A DNA stretch of 64,000 nt from Clostridium sp. CS001 (GCF_020443565.1 NZ_JAIZZN010000008.1:62001-126000), one strand, 5' to 3'; counted from the first letter of the stretch, positions 48,164 to 57,149 are shown. The notes: a model not told the origin generated them from the letters alone. Made by a program: numbers and translations.

Positions 48164-48384
48164 GATTATAGTATAGATAGTAAACACTAATATAACTATT
48201 AAGAATAGTAGTGATATAGAGGTATTAGAGAGTATAGATAGGTAAGATAAAAGAGAGAGTAAGTACCATACTTAAAGTAGATATTAGTAAGAATATATTA
48301 CCATTAATAAAAGTAGCTAAGATTACTTATACTAACGATATAAACTTATTAGACATATAAAATAAGTATGGAGGTACAAAAAAA

Positions 48385-49476
48385 GTGGAATTAAGTATAG
48401 TACAGAGCAAAGGAAAAAATATAATTCTTTTATTAGACGATAGAATGAGAATAGTTAAACCTGTATATGATTACTTGAAATATCTAAGATTAAAAGATAG
48501 AGCCTTAAATACATTAAAGGCTAATGGAACAGATTTAAAAATATATTGGGATTTCTTAAATAAAAAAGGTTATGAATATAATGAGGTAACACCCAATATT
48601 ATAGGTGAGTTTTTAGAGTACCTTAGAGAGCCTAATGATACCGACAACGTAGTTGCATTGTACGTAGAAAGCCAAAGGACAGCGAGAACCGTAAATAGAA
48701 TATTGAGTACAGTATATAACTTCTATAAGTATTGTGGAATGGTAAAAGAAATTAATAATCCTATTATAATGGAAGATGTAAATAGACCATTTGATATGTT
48801 TAAAAGCCTTTTACATCATGCAAGGAGCAATAATAAAACTAAACAATCTATATTTAAGGTTAAGGAAAGTAAAAGAACCTTTAAACTTGTTTCAGATGAT
48901 GAAGCAGAAACATTTTTAAATGCCCTTCCAACGTGGAGAGATAAATTAATATTTAAAATAATGTATCTTACAGGAGCAAGAGTTGTAGAGGTTTTAGACC
49001 TTCAAATTGAGGATATACCATATCCCGACATATCTAAGGAACTTGGAATATTAGAGAATATAAAATCTAAGGGCAAAAGAAGAAATCTATATATTCCAAT
49101 GGCTTTACTTGAAGAAATAGATAGATTCATTATGGAAGAAAGAAATTATATTGATACCGAACATAGTTATATCTTTATATCTCAACAAAAGCAACATTTA
49201 GGTAAACCACTAACTTATAGAGGTATCTATGAGGTTTTTGATACGGTAAAGAAGAAAACTGGAATATCATTTAATTTCCATGACCTAAGACATACTTATA
49301 TAACTCATTTGGTTGAGAATGGTATGGATATTAGTGTTGTAAGGATAATTGCAGGGCATGAACATGTAACCACCACCCAACAATATACTCATATATCCAA
49401 TAAGTATCTTGAAGATAGTTTAAGTAAATATTGGAGCAAGAGTATTCTGATTGGAGGTGGCTTAAGTGACAACTAA
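48385..49476 (+). CDS. Tyrosine recombinase A (TnpA-like)
   Basis: 363 residues, close to Tn554 TnpA (361). It has an N-terminal SAM-like core-binding domain (about 25-110) and a C-terminal catalytic domain. Catalytic residues: first Arg in YLTGARVVEVLDL, HxxR in FHDLRHTYITH, His in AGHEHVTTT and Tyr in QQYTHIS. It should cut and join DNA at the element ends together with B and C. The start is GTG with GGAGG ten bases before. It overlaps gene B by 11 bases. Confidence 0.92.
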   Translation: MELSIVQSKGKNIILLLDDRMRIVKPVYDYLKYLRLKDRALNTLKANGTDLKIYWDFLNKKGYEYNEVTPNIIGEFLEYLREPNDTDNVVALYVESQRTARTVNRILSTVYNFYKYCGMVKEINNPIIMEDVNRPFDMFKSLLHHARSNNKTKQSIFKVKESKRTFKLVSDDEAETFLNALPTWRDKLIFKIMYLTGARVVEVLDLQIEDIPYPDISKELGILENIKSKGKRRNLYIPMALLEEIDRFIMEERNYIDTEHSYIFISQQKQHLGKPLTYRGIYEVFDTVKKKTGISFNFHDLRHTYITHLVENGMDISVVRIIAGHEHVTTTQQYTHISNKYLEDSLSKYWSKSILIGGGLSDN

Positions 49477-50926
49477 TATGCCTAAAGGTGATGCGTGGGA
49501 ATTAATAGATAATGACAGGAACTCACAGAACGATGGGAGAAAGTTTAAATTTGATTTTTCTTATATAAAAAGTGGAAGTATTAAAAATGTTGTAAAGGCT
49601 TATATTTGGAGAAATTATAGAGAAAGAAATAAAGCTCTATCTAAACTTTATGAAGATAATAATAAATTTAGAATATTTAATGGTTTTGCAATTACAAATA
49701 ATATAATGAATTTAAAGGATTTAGATAATAACCACATAGATATGTTTATATCTTGTCTAAAAGCTACTATTTCCAATAAAACTAATAAGCCGTTAGCATA
49801 TGGAACTCAAAAATCACATTTAGATAAAGTTAAATCAATTATCCATTGGGGACAATTATATATGCCTAATGAAGTGCCTAAAACAGAGATATTTACAGGC
49901 AGTGAATATATAGGAGTTAATAACAAACTTAAAATAGATTTTATTCCTGATGAAGTATTAAGTCAGATAAATAAAGCGTTAAAAAATGAACAAAATCCTT
50001 ATGTTAAATACGGGATAATCATTCTTCAATCAACAGGAATGAGGATTGGAGATATGCTTAAATTAACTACAGATTGCATTAAACCACATTTAATTAGTGG
50101 ATATACATTAACTTGGTACGACCATAAAAATAGAAAAGAAAGACAGCCTATGCCAATTCCTAATGAATGTGCTATTGCAGTTGGAAAGTTAATAGAGCAT
50201 ACAAAAGAATTAAGAGAACAGACTGATAATAAGATTAAGGATTATTTGTTTTTACATCAAGTTGATAAAGGTCATGTAATCGGTGTAACTATACCAACTC
50301 AAATGACATTTAAGAATTGGCTTAATGACTTTATTAAAAACAATGATATTAGAGATGCCAATGGTGAATTATACAAACTTACAGCACACCAGTTTAGAAG
50401 AACGCTTGCTACTGATATGTTATCAAAAGGAACTGATATAACTGTTATAAGAGACGTATTAGGACATTCATCATCCGAAACAACAAAACAAAGTTATGCC
50501 GATGTTAAAGATAAAGAAAGAGCCGAAGTATTTAAGAATATAGGTATTATCGGTAACATCAACAAAATTGATGAAATGATTATACAGGATAAACAGGAAT
50601 TTCAATGGTTTAATGAAAACAAGGATAAAGGAGCAAGGATGGAGGATGGATATTGCACTAAACCTTGTTCGGATGGTCAGATTTGCGATAGATTACTTAA
50701 AAGACAGAAGTGTTACACGTGTGGTAGATATGTAACTACTCCAGAATATTTACAGGCTCATAAGAGCCATTTAGAAGAGTTAGAAAAACAATTAGAAGGT
50801 AATATATATGGCGACCATTATGCAGAGCATTTCTTACCTACTATTGAGATTTTAAGAGAGATTGTAAAGAGATTGGAGGAGTTACAAGATGGCAATAGAG
50901 AAGTTGCAACTACAAGTAATAAATAA
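49466..50926 (+). CDS. Tyrosine recombinase B (TnpB-like, Cys-rich tail)
   Basis: 486 residues. Catalytic set complete: Arg in QSTGMRIGDMLKL, HQFRRT, LGHSSSETT and Tyr in QSYADV. After the catalytic domain comes a Cys-rich module (GYCTKPCSDGQICDRL..KCYTCGRY, about 400-440) and a helical tail, as in Tn554 TnpB-type recombinases. GTG start with GGAGGTGG five bases before. It overlaps A by 11 bases and C by 38 bases, pointing to one translation-coupled unit. Confidence 0.9.
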   Translation: MTTNMPKGDAWELIDNDRNSQNDGRKFKFDFSYIKSGSIKNVVKAYIWRNYRERNKALSKLYEDNNKFRIFNGFAITNNIMNLKDLDNNHIDMFISCLKATISNKTNKPLAYGTQKSHLDKVKSIIHWGQLYMPNEVPKTEIFTGSEYIGVNNKLKIDFIPDEVLSQINKALKNEQNPYVKYGIIILQSTGMRIGDMLKLTTDCIKPHLISGYTLTWYDHKNRKERQPMPIPNECAIAVGKLIEHTKELREQTDNKIKDYLFLHQVDKGHVIGVTIPTQMTFKNWLNDFIKNNDIRDANGELYKLTAHQFRRTLATDMLSKGTDITVIRDVLGHSSSETTKQSYADVKDKERAEVFKNIGIIGNINKIDEMIIQDKQEFQWFNENKDKGARMEDGYCTKPCSDGQICDRLLKRQKCYTCGRYVTTPEYLQAHKSHLEELEKQLEGNIYGDHYAEHFLPTIEILREIVKRLEELQDGNREVATTSNK

Positions 50927-52424
50927 CGCTACAGATTATAGCAATATAACCATTGGAACTTCTAAATTTACTGATGACACATGGGATTTATCACCTTTTA
51001 TAACTGCTAAAACAACTAAAGATAGTCAAAAGAAAATAAACTTTAGTTATATAAAAAGTGATGATATGAAACTTACTGCTAAACTTTACTCTTATCATAA
51101 ATTAGGTCAGATAAAGCCACAAACAGTAAGAGACTACATTAATGGTTCACTCCATTCATTTATTGAATATTGCAACTTAAATAATATAAATAATTTCAGT
51201 GAAGTAAATAAAGAAATATTTTTAGATTTTGCTATGTGGCTCAAAGATGATAAAAAAATAAGTGCAGGATATGTAAACTGTTTTATAGTTGAAGAAATCA
51301 TTAAATTAGGTCAAATAAAAGGTTGGAATGTACCTAAAACTAATTTATTTGTTGATATGGGTTCATTTGATTTATGGCAACCTCAAAAGTCAGTTAAAGA
51401 AAATAAGACTAAACCTATACCCGAAGAAATAGTTGATAAAATACTTTACTACGCAGTTAATAAAGAAACTAATGTATTAACTAAGGCAGGAATAATAATT
51501 CAAAGTCAGACAGGATTAAGAATTAATGAGATTTTATCTATAAAAAAAGGCTGTATTCATACAACAAGTGATGGATATGACTATATGGAAGTTACTTTAG
51601 GTAAAACTGAAAAAGGTGAACCTATAATTCATAAAGTGTTTATAAATGAATTAGTTAAAAATGTAGTTAAAGAACTTGAAGAATACACAGAAGAATTAAG
51701 GAAAGAAAGTGATTTAAAAGAATTGTTTTTAACAAAAGTTAAGTCCAAAAACAATTTAATTGATGTATTGAACATAGGAAATTTTTCAGATAAAAGATTA
51801 CCAAAGTTTATTAAAAAGTGGGATATACGAGATAGTAAAGGTAATTTATATCCTTTGAAATCTCACCAATTCAGAGCAACATTTGTTAGAGAACTTATTA
51901 AAGTCAGAGTGCCAATTGCACATATTATGAAGCAATTTGCACATGTATCTATTGAAATGACCACCCACTACCTTGAATTAAAGAACGAAGAGGTTAAGGA
52001 AATATATTCTGATATGATATTAAGCCCCACTTCAAAGATTGCAGGATTAAGAGCCAAAGAGATTAAAGGTAAATTAGACGAACAATTCAAAGGTAAAACA
52101 GAAGAAGAAATTGATGATATTGTTTATAATTTGTCAAAATCAATGAGTTTTAATCCATTACCGACAGGGGTATGTTTATATGACTTTAGGAGGGGTAATT
52201 GCTCTGATGGTGATGGCTGTTTCTTTTATAATTGCCCTAACTATATAACCGAGATTAAGTTTTATCCTATCTTAAAACAAGAATTAGACCTTATGGAAAA
52301 GGAAATGGCAAGGTTTAAAGAGTTAGGTAGAGAAAGAGATTGGCAAAGACAATATGTTAAGCATCAATATTTAAAGCCACTTGTAGATAGTTTGGAGGTG
52401 CAAATTAATGGTAAAGAAGCCTAA
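50889..52424 (+). CDS. Tyrosine recombinase C (Cys-rich tail)
   Basis: 511 residues. Catalytic residues are seen as QTGLRINEILSI (Arg), HQFRAT (His, Arg), FAHVSIEMTT (His) and THYLEL (Tyr). A Cys-rich segment (GVCLYDFRRGNCSDGDGCFFYNCPNY) follows near 430-455, parallel to recombinase B, then a helical tail. B and C therefore look like relatives that diverged after duplication. GGAGGAG precedes the ATG. The last 17 bases overlap the DUF6262 gene. Confidence 0.9.
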   Translation: MAIEKLQLQVINNATDYSNITIGTSKFTDDTWDLSPFITAKTTKDSQKKINFSYIKSDDMKLTAKLYSYHKLGQIKPQTVRDYINGSLHSFIEYCNLNNINNFSEVNKEIFLDFAMWLKDDKKISAGYVNCFIVEEIIKLGQIKGWNVPKTNLFVDMGSFDLWQPQKSVKENKTKPIPEEIVDKILYYAVNKETNVLTKAGIIIQSQTGLRINEILSIKKGCIHTTSDGYDYMEVTLGKTEKGEPIIHKVFINELVKNVVKELEEYTEELRKESDLKELFLTKVKSKNNLIDVLNIGNFSDKRLPKFIKKWDIRDSKGNLYPLKSHQFRATFVRELIKVRVPIAHIMKQFAHVSIEMTTHYLELKNEEVKEIYSDMILSPTSKIAGLRAKEIKGKLDEQFKGKTEEEIDDIVYNLSKSMSFNPLPTGVCLYDFRRGNCSDGDGCFFYNCPNYITEIKFYPILKQELDLMEKEMARFKELGRERDWQRQYVKHQYLKPLVDSLEVQINGKEA

Positions 52425-52842
52425 TAGGAATACCGAAGGTTTAAAAGAATTTGCAGAAAAGAAAAACCAAGAAACTATCGAAAAGGTTAATAAGGCAATA
52501 GATAAGTTAAAACGTTCAAAAACTAAATCAATTAACTTTAAAACTGTTGCTGAAGAGGCAGGAGTATCAAAGGCTACATTATATAATAATGACGTTTTAA
52601 AAGAGCGTATATTTAGCTTGAGAGCAATTAAGAAAGGTGTATCTGATGGTGATATAGTAGTAACTCCAAAAGATAAACTACAGACTAAAGACGATAAAAT
52701 AAAGCAACGCTATGAAGAAATTAAGAAATTAAAAGAAGATAAGCAAAATCTAATTGTTCAATTGGTTGATATGGAAGAATTGAAAGCGGAGAATAAAAGG
52801 CTAAAAGAACAGTTGGATAAGATTAAAAATATGAATAAGTAA
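52408..52842 (+). CDS. TnpC-like transposition accessory protein (DUF6262)
   Basis: 144 residues. The first half has a helix-turn-helix-like segment (NFKTVAEEAGVSKATLYNNDVLKERI, about 45-70). The second half is a charged coiled coil (RYEEIKKLKEDKQNLIVQLVDMEELKAENKRLKEQLDKI). Size, position after the recombinases and this layout match Tn554 TnpC, which affects the direction and efficiency of transposition. GGAGGTG lies ten bases before the ATG, inside recombinase C. Confidence 0.82.
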   Translation: MVKKPNRNTEGLKEFAEKKNQETIEKVNKAIDKLKRSKTKSINFKTVAEEAGVSKATLYNNDVLKERIFSLRAIKKGVSDGDIVVTPKDKLQTKDDKIKQRYEEIKKLKEDKQNLIVQLVDMEELKAENKRLKEQLDKIKNMNK

Positions 52843-52906
52843 CGTATTCGTGAATTAATGAAAAGGTTGTAACGAAATCGTGAATTGCAAAGGAGTGTTA
52901 AAATCC

Positions 52907-53128
52907 TTGAAAAATACAGTTTCAGAACAGGTTAGGTTTATTCCAGACAACCAGTTGATTAATGAAGTAATTACACTTCAAGAGGCTTCTGAAATACTTG
53001 ATTGTGATGATAGCACATTAAGGAAACAAGTATTAAATGGTAAATTTAAAGATGGTGAATATAGAAAAGCAAAGGGAGTAATTTTATTCAATAAGAATGT
53101 AATTTTACAACTGAAAGAAAGGAAGTGA
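52907..53128 (+). CDS. Small helix-turn-helix protein (excisionase/MerR-like)
   Basis: About 73 residues from TTG 52907 (AAAGGAG 12 bases upstream); an in-frame GTG at 52880 is possible but lacks a ribosome site. The pattern ITLQEASEILDCDDSTLRKQVLNGKFKDGEYRKAKGVILFNKNVI is the HTH_17/excisionase layout. It may be the element's excisionase or a regulator of the recombinase genes. Position in the element after the TnpC-like gene supports a mobility role; the function is inferred. Confidence 0.65.
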   Translation: MKNTVSEQVRFIPDNQLINEVITLQEASEILDCDDSTLRKQVLNGKFKDGEYRKAKGVILFNKNVILQLKERK

Positions 53129-53206
53129 ACTATATCTTTATGACACAGTTGTAGAAAAGATTGAATAAAGATAATTATATAATATCAATAAGGAAAGGAG
53201 TTAATT

Positions 53207-53386
53207 ATGTGGGAATATACGACACAAACGTTTAATAGTGTTCTTGATACTGAGAAAAGCTTAAAGAAAAAAAGTAATCAAGTGCTTGAACAACATGGAA
53301 AAGAAGGTTGGGAACTTGTTAATTTTCAATGTGCGGGCGGATTTGGTTCTATGATGATATTTGTATTTAAGAGAGAAAGGAAGTAA
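53207..53386 (+). CDS. DUF4177-type small protein
   Basis: 59 residues: starts MWEYTTQTFNSVLD and ends GSMMIFVFKRERK, with the central HGKEGWELVNFQ. The WEY..T at the start, the EGWELV turn and the aromatic FVFKR end are the DUF4177 pattern. Function unknown in the family; members are small cytosolic proteins often near mobile genes. AGGAAAGGAG sits seven bases before the ATG. A terminator follows at 53399, so it ends the recombinase transcript. Confidence 0.8.
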   Translation: MWEYTTQTFNSVLDTEKSLKKKSNQVLEQHGKEGWELVNFQCAGGFGSMMIFVFKRERK

Positions 53387-53398
53387 GAATAATTTATG

Positions 53399-53433
53399 AG
53401 CGTAATGTGAAGCACCATTAATTCGCTTTTTTT
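53399..53433 (+). terminator. Terminator after the DUF4177 gene
   Basis: AGCGTAATG pairs with CATTA..CGCT (three-base bulge), followed by T7. Confidence 0.75.
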
Positions 53434-53481
53434 ATAAATTCTGAACTAATTAATATCTAACAAAGAGAGGGAGAGGTTGAA

Positions 53482-53712
53482 ATGAAGAATAAGATAATTG
53501 GATTAATTATTGTTGTTATATCTTTATTATTTCACAGCATAAATATTTCTTTAGCAAATATTGCTCTTTATGATAGTGGTGTTCCACATTCTATTACTTT
53601 TATTACTGTTATTTCGGTTGTAATTGGTATATATATTATGTTCAGTACAGATGAAAAAGGTATGTTTAAAAGAATAATAGAATCGGTGAAAAAGTGGAGT
53701 ATAAAAAATTAA
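53482..53712 (+). CDS. Small two-helix membrane protein, unknown cargo
   Basis: 76 residues with two hydrophobic helices (about 5-27, IIGLIIVVISLLFHSINISLANI, and 36-55, SITFITVISVVIGIYIMF) and a basic cytosolic tail (KGMFKRIIESVKKWSIKN). Ribosome site AGAGAGGGAGAGG just upstream. Family not recognised. It is separated from the recombinase transcript by a terminator and so is probably expressed independently as cargo. Confidence 0.6.
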   Translation: MKNKIIGLIIVVISLLFHSINISLANIALYDSGVPHSITFITVISVVIGIYIMFSTDEKGMFKRIIESVKKWSIKN

Positions 53713-53848
53713 ATGATATGTAGAAAGTAAATGTTTATGAGAACATAAAAACAAGTATTACTTCGGAATTTTCTTTTAATCCGAACTATCAACAAAGTCA
53801 TTAACATGTTATACACAGAAAAGAGTATAAAAAGAAAGGAAGTGAGAG

Positions 53849-53890
53849 TTTAGTGGGCTTACACACTTATTATACAGTGGCCTACTAAAC
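53849..53890. repeat. Right-end palindrome of the element
   Basis: GTTTAGTGGG pairs with CCTACTAAAC (one G-T), about 22 bases apart: probably recombinase binding arms around a spacer. The terminal ACTAAACATAA (53884-53894) matches the left end reversed. Confidence 0.65.
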
Positions 53891-53897
53891 ATAAATT

Positions 53898-54650
53898 ATG
53901 AAATTAATATCATGGAATGTTAACGGACTTAGAGCCTGTGTTACTAAAGGATTTTTAGAATTCTTCAAAGAAGTTGACGCAGATGTTTTTTGTATACAAG
54001 AGAGTAAATTACAAGAAGGTCAGATAAGTTTAGATCTTGAAGGGTATTATGATTATTGGAATTATGCAGAGAAAAAAGGGTATTCGGGCACTGCTATATT
54101 TACAAAGAAAGAGCCATTAAGCGTTTCCTATGGAATTAACATTGAGGAGCATGATAAAGAGGGTAGGGTTATTACCTTGGAGTTTGAGGACTTTTATGTG
54201 ATAACTGTTTATACTCCAAATTCTCAAAATGAGCTTGCTAGATTATCTTATAGAATGAGATGGGAAGATGATTTTAGAGATTATTTAAAGAATCTAGAAA
54301 AAACCAAACCAGTAATTGTTTGTGGAGATTTAAATGTAGCCCACAGGGAAATTGATTTAAAGAACCCAAAAGCAAATAGAAAAAATGCCGGATTTTCAGA
54401 TGAAGAAAGGGAAAAGTTTAATGAGCTGTTGGGTGTAGGATTTATTGATACATATCGCTATTTCAATCCAGACAAAGAAGGAGCGTATTCTTGGTGGTCT
54501 TATAGATTTAGTGCAAGGAAAAATAATGCGGGGTGGCGCATTGATTATTTTTGTGTTTCAGATATATTAAAAGACAGATTGCTTAGTGCAAATATTCACT
54601 CGGAAATTTTAGGATCAGATCATTGCCCTGTGGAACTTGTAATTGGGTAA
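53898..54650 (+). CDS. xth: Exodeoxyribonuclease III
   Basis: 250 residues, complete. Family motifs: [15 protein letters not shown] (metal Glu), YSGTAIF, GDLNVAH, and the C-terminal WRIDYF and GSDHCPVEL (catalytic Asp-His). It cuts DNA at abasic sites and trims 3' ends in base excision repair. The ATG is three bases behind the end of the mobile element, and no ribosome site lies between. The probable original site AGGAGG is stranded at 48136-48141, so expression is likely changed. Confidence 0.95.
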   Translation: MKLISWNVNGLRACVTKGFLEFFKEVDADVFCIQESKLQEGQISLDLEGYYDYWNYAEKKGYSGTAIFTKKEPLSVSYGINIEEHDKEGRVITLEFEDFYVITVYTPNSQNELARLSYRMRWEDDFRDYLKNLEKTKPVIVCGDLNVAHREIDLKNPKANRKNAGFSDEEREKFNELLGVGFIDTYRYFNPDKEGAYSWWSYRFSARKNNAGWRIDYFCVSDILKDRLLSANIHSEILGSDHCPVELVIG

Positions 54651-54744
54651 TGCTTATACATTTGCTAAAGAATTAAAAGTAATGGGGTGCTAAATCTCAG
54701 CTATGATATAATAGTGATATGACTATTTTTCATGGGAGGCCAAT

Positions 54745-56346
54745 ATGGTAGGAAAGTTATTTTTAAATAGATATGAGTTATTAGAAAAAATTGGTGAAGG
54801 TGGCATGGGAGTTGTTTATAAAGCAAAGTGCCATTTGTTAAATAGATTTGTGGCTGTAAAGATATTAAAAGCAGAATTAAATAATGATGAAGAATTTGTA
54901 GCTAGGTTCAAAAGGGAAGGTATTTCAGTTGCAAAGTTATCCCATCCAAACATAGTGAATGTCCATGATGTGGGCATAGAAAATAATATTAATTTTATGG
55001 TTATGGAATATATAAAGGGAAAAACATTAAAACAAGTAATCAAGGAAGATATTAGACTTAGCGCTGATAGAACCTTAGAAATAACCTTGCAAATAGCAAA
55101 AGCACTTGAGTGTGCTCATAAAAACAATATAATTCATCGAGATATAAAACCTGACAATATTTTGATCACAGAAGATAATGTAGTTAAGGTAATGGATTTT
55201 GGAATTGCTAAAGTGTTAGATAGTCAAACTGTAACTAATTCCAATAAGGTTATAGGTACAGCACATTATTTCTCTCCAGAGCAGGCTAAAGGAAACTTTG
55301 TGGATGGTAGAACAGACATTTACTCCTTAGGTATTGTGATGTATGAGATGGTGACAGGAAAGGTGCCTTATAATGCAGATAGCGCTATTTCCATAGCAAT
55401 GATGCATATTCAAAAACCTGCAATTCCACCAAAAGAAGTTATTTTAGATTTGCCTCAAAATATAAATCAGTTGATTTTAAAGGCTTTGGATAAAGAACCT
55501 ATTAATAGATTCCAAACGGCTACGGAAATGGTTGAGATTTTGAATTTAATCAAAGTAGATCCTGATTTTATGTCAAACAATATAGTTTCTGATGCTACAA
55601 AACTCATGGATAAAGTAGTGGCGTCTGATGTAGCAAGTGAATTCACAACAGTTATGAGTGAAGCTGCTGGAGCACCAAAAGAACCAGTAATTAAAAATTA
55701 TAAAAAAATATTAAAAGGGAAGAAGGGGCCAAGTAACAACAAAAGGATAATGATAGTTATGGCGTCAATTATTTTAGTTATGATTATCGGTGGTTTAGGT
55801 AAATACATTTCCAAAATCACAACTGACAATACACCGACTATTGTTGCAAAAACTACTCTTCCAAAGGTAAGTGAAAAGTTACCAATAGATGAAAAGAAGC
55901 TTGTACCCTCACTTATTGGAAATACTCAAGATATTGCAACGCAGACGATAACTGATAATGGATTTTTACTTGGGAATATTTCAAGTGAATATAGTGATAT
56001 CAAAGCTAAGGGATTGGTTATTAGTCAGTTACCTAAGGTAAATACACCATATGAAAAGCATGGCAAAGTTGATTTAATTATAAGTCAAGGGAAAAAGATA
56101 GTTCAAGTTGCAGTGCCACAATTAAATGAAAAAAACCTAGATGAGGCTGAGATTATTTTAAATGGCCTTAAATTGAAGCTTGGAGTGGCAAGGCCTGTAG
56201 ATCAAGACAAGAAAGACTTCAAAGGAAAAAAATCTAAAGGTAAAAAATCAAAAGATTACGAAGGTCAAATATTCATGCAAGATATAGAGGCTGGTACTCT
56301 TGTAGATGTAGGCACAGAAATCAATGTTTCATATTATGAGGATTGA
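54745..56346 (+). CDS. prkC: Membrane Ser/Thr kinase with PASTA domains (PrkC-type)
   Basis: 533 residues. Kinase domain 1-270: glycine loop GEGGMGVVYKA, Lys in AVKILK, catalytic HRDIKPDN, DFGIAK and SPEQ. A linker with Thr-rich stretches is followed by one membrane helix (about 333-353). Outside are two PASTA domains (LVPSLIGNTQDIATQTI.. and VPQLNEKNLDEAEIIL..), fewer than the usual three. The second has an inserted Lys-rich stretch (KKSKGKKSKDYEG). It likely senses cell-wall muropeptides. The usual partner phosphatase gene is not adjacent. TATAAT at 54705-54710 and GGGAGG precede it. Confidence 0.92.
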   Translation: MVGKLFLNRYELLEKIGEGGMGVVYKAKCHLLNRFVAVKILKAELNNDEEFVARFKREGISVAKLSHPNIVNVHDVGIENNINFMVMEYIKGKTLKQVIKEDIRLSADRTLEITLQIAKALECAHKNNIIHRDIKPDNILITEDNVVKVMDFGIAKVLDSQTVTNSNKVIGTAHYFSPEQAKGNFVDGRTDIYSLGIVMYEMVTGKVPYNADSAISIAMMHIQKPAIPPKEVILDLPQNINQLILKALDKEPINRFQTATEMVEILNLIKVDPDFMSNNIVSDATKLMDKVVASDVASEFTTVMSEAAGAPKEPVIKNYKKILKGKKGPSNNKRIMIVMASIILVMIIGGLGKYISKITTDNTPTIVAKTTLPKVSEKLPIDEKKLVPSLIGNTQDIATQTITDNGFLLGNISSEYSDIKAKGLVISQLPKVNTPYEKHGKVDLIISQGKKIVQVAVPQLNEKNLDEAEIILNGLKLKLGVARPVDQDKKDFKGKKSKGKKSKDYEGQIFMQDIEAGTLVDVGTEINVSYYED

Positions 56347-56407
56347 TGAAAGACAGGCAATAAAGTAGTAAATTTACTATACCAAAGTAAGTAAAGGGGT
56401 GATACTT

Positions 56408-57091
56408 ATGGATGTTATTGATGTAGAAAATATAAAGGAAAATGATATAATAAAGATCATTAATTCTAATAAAACACTAGCTGTTGCAGTTATTAAAAAG
56501 GTGTCAAATGATTGCTTAGGTATTACGATAAATGTAAAACAAGACGCATATGTTGATTTACATACAAAACAGGTTATTGAACTGATTTTAATTTATCGTA
56601 ATGAAGCTATGAAATGTAGTTCAGTTATTCTTGGGATTAAACAAAACGGTTTTGAACAAGTTATAATAATCACTATACCTGAATTGATTTTTAGGATTCA
56701 AAGAAGAAAATTCGAAAGAATAGCTACCATTTTAGATATAGAGTATTCAACGTTGCCAGATGTAGGGATTGAATATAGCAGTTTGAAAAATGTTGAACGA
56801 AGATATTTTAGATGCTTTAGAAACTCTTATACAATAGATATTAGTGCTGGGGGAATACAAATTGTTATTCCTAAGGAGGAAATGAATAGTAAGTTTGCGT
56901 TAATTAATCTATCAATAAAAGGTGAGAAGATTATAATTCTATGTAGGAAGATGAGATCAGAGGCTATGAATGATTTTAAACATAATAAGGTTGCATTTAA
57001 GTATGAAGACATAACAGAACAGCATAGACAGCTAATTTGTGACTTTGTTTCAGAAAAGACTAAAGAAATTAATAAAGATGAAATGGCATAA
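56408..57091 (+). CDS. PilZ domain protein (YcgR-like), putative c-di-GMP effector
   Basis: 227 residues from ATG 56408 (AAAGGGGTG six bases upstream). The N-terminal 95 residues resemble the YcgR-N beta barrel (NDIIKIINSNKTLAVAVIKKV). The PilZ domain begins with RRKFERI, giving the RxxxR c-di-GMP motif, and carries DISAGGIQI (D/NxSxxG). Both binding motifs are intact, so cyclic di-GMP binding is expected; YcgR proteins slow flagella or affect surface behaviour. It lies just behind prkC and has a terminator after it. Confidence 0.87.
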   Translation: MDVIDVENIKENDIIKIINSNKTLAVAVIKKVSNDCLGITINVKQDAYVDLHTKQVIELILIYRNEAMKCSSVILGIKQNGFEQVIIITIPELIFRIQRRKFERIATILDIEYSTLPDVGIEYSSLKNVERRYFRCFRNSYTIDISAGGIQIVIPKEEMNSKFALINLSIKGEKIIILCRKMRSEAMNDFKHNKVAFKYEDITEQHRQLICDFVSEKTKEINKDEMA

Positions 57092-57107
57092 AGTGAAATC
57101 TAATAGA

Positions 57108-57149
57108 AAAATGCGTAATAAAGCAAAAGCTGAATGATGCATTTTTTTA
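57108..57149 (+). terminator. Terminator after the PilZ gene
   Basis: AATGCGT (57110-57116) pairs with ATGCATT (57137-57143), one G-T, followed by T tract. Confidence 0.7.

Larger units (their letters stand above)
48153..53894 (+). mobile_element. 5.7-kb Tn554/RIT-like element with three tyrosine recombinases
   Basis: The outer ends are inverted: TTATGTTTAGT (48153-48163) and ACTAAACATAA (53884-53894). Each end also has an inner reversed copy: CACTAA near 48190 and GTTTAGTGGG at about 53849-53858. Content: recombinases A, B and C in overlapping frames, a DUF6262/TnpC-like gene, an HTH gene, a DUF4177 gene and a small membrane protein gene. The three-recombinase order is that of RIT elements; the TnpC-like gene and Cys-rich recombinase tails recall Tn554. 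No drug resistance gene is present. Confidence 0.75.

Noticed and set aside
48150-48176. Eight-codon peptide (MLCLVIIV) behind a strong ribosome site
   Set aside because: Better explained as the stranded xth start region read into the mobile element than as a designed leader peptide.
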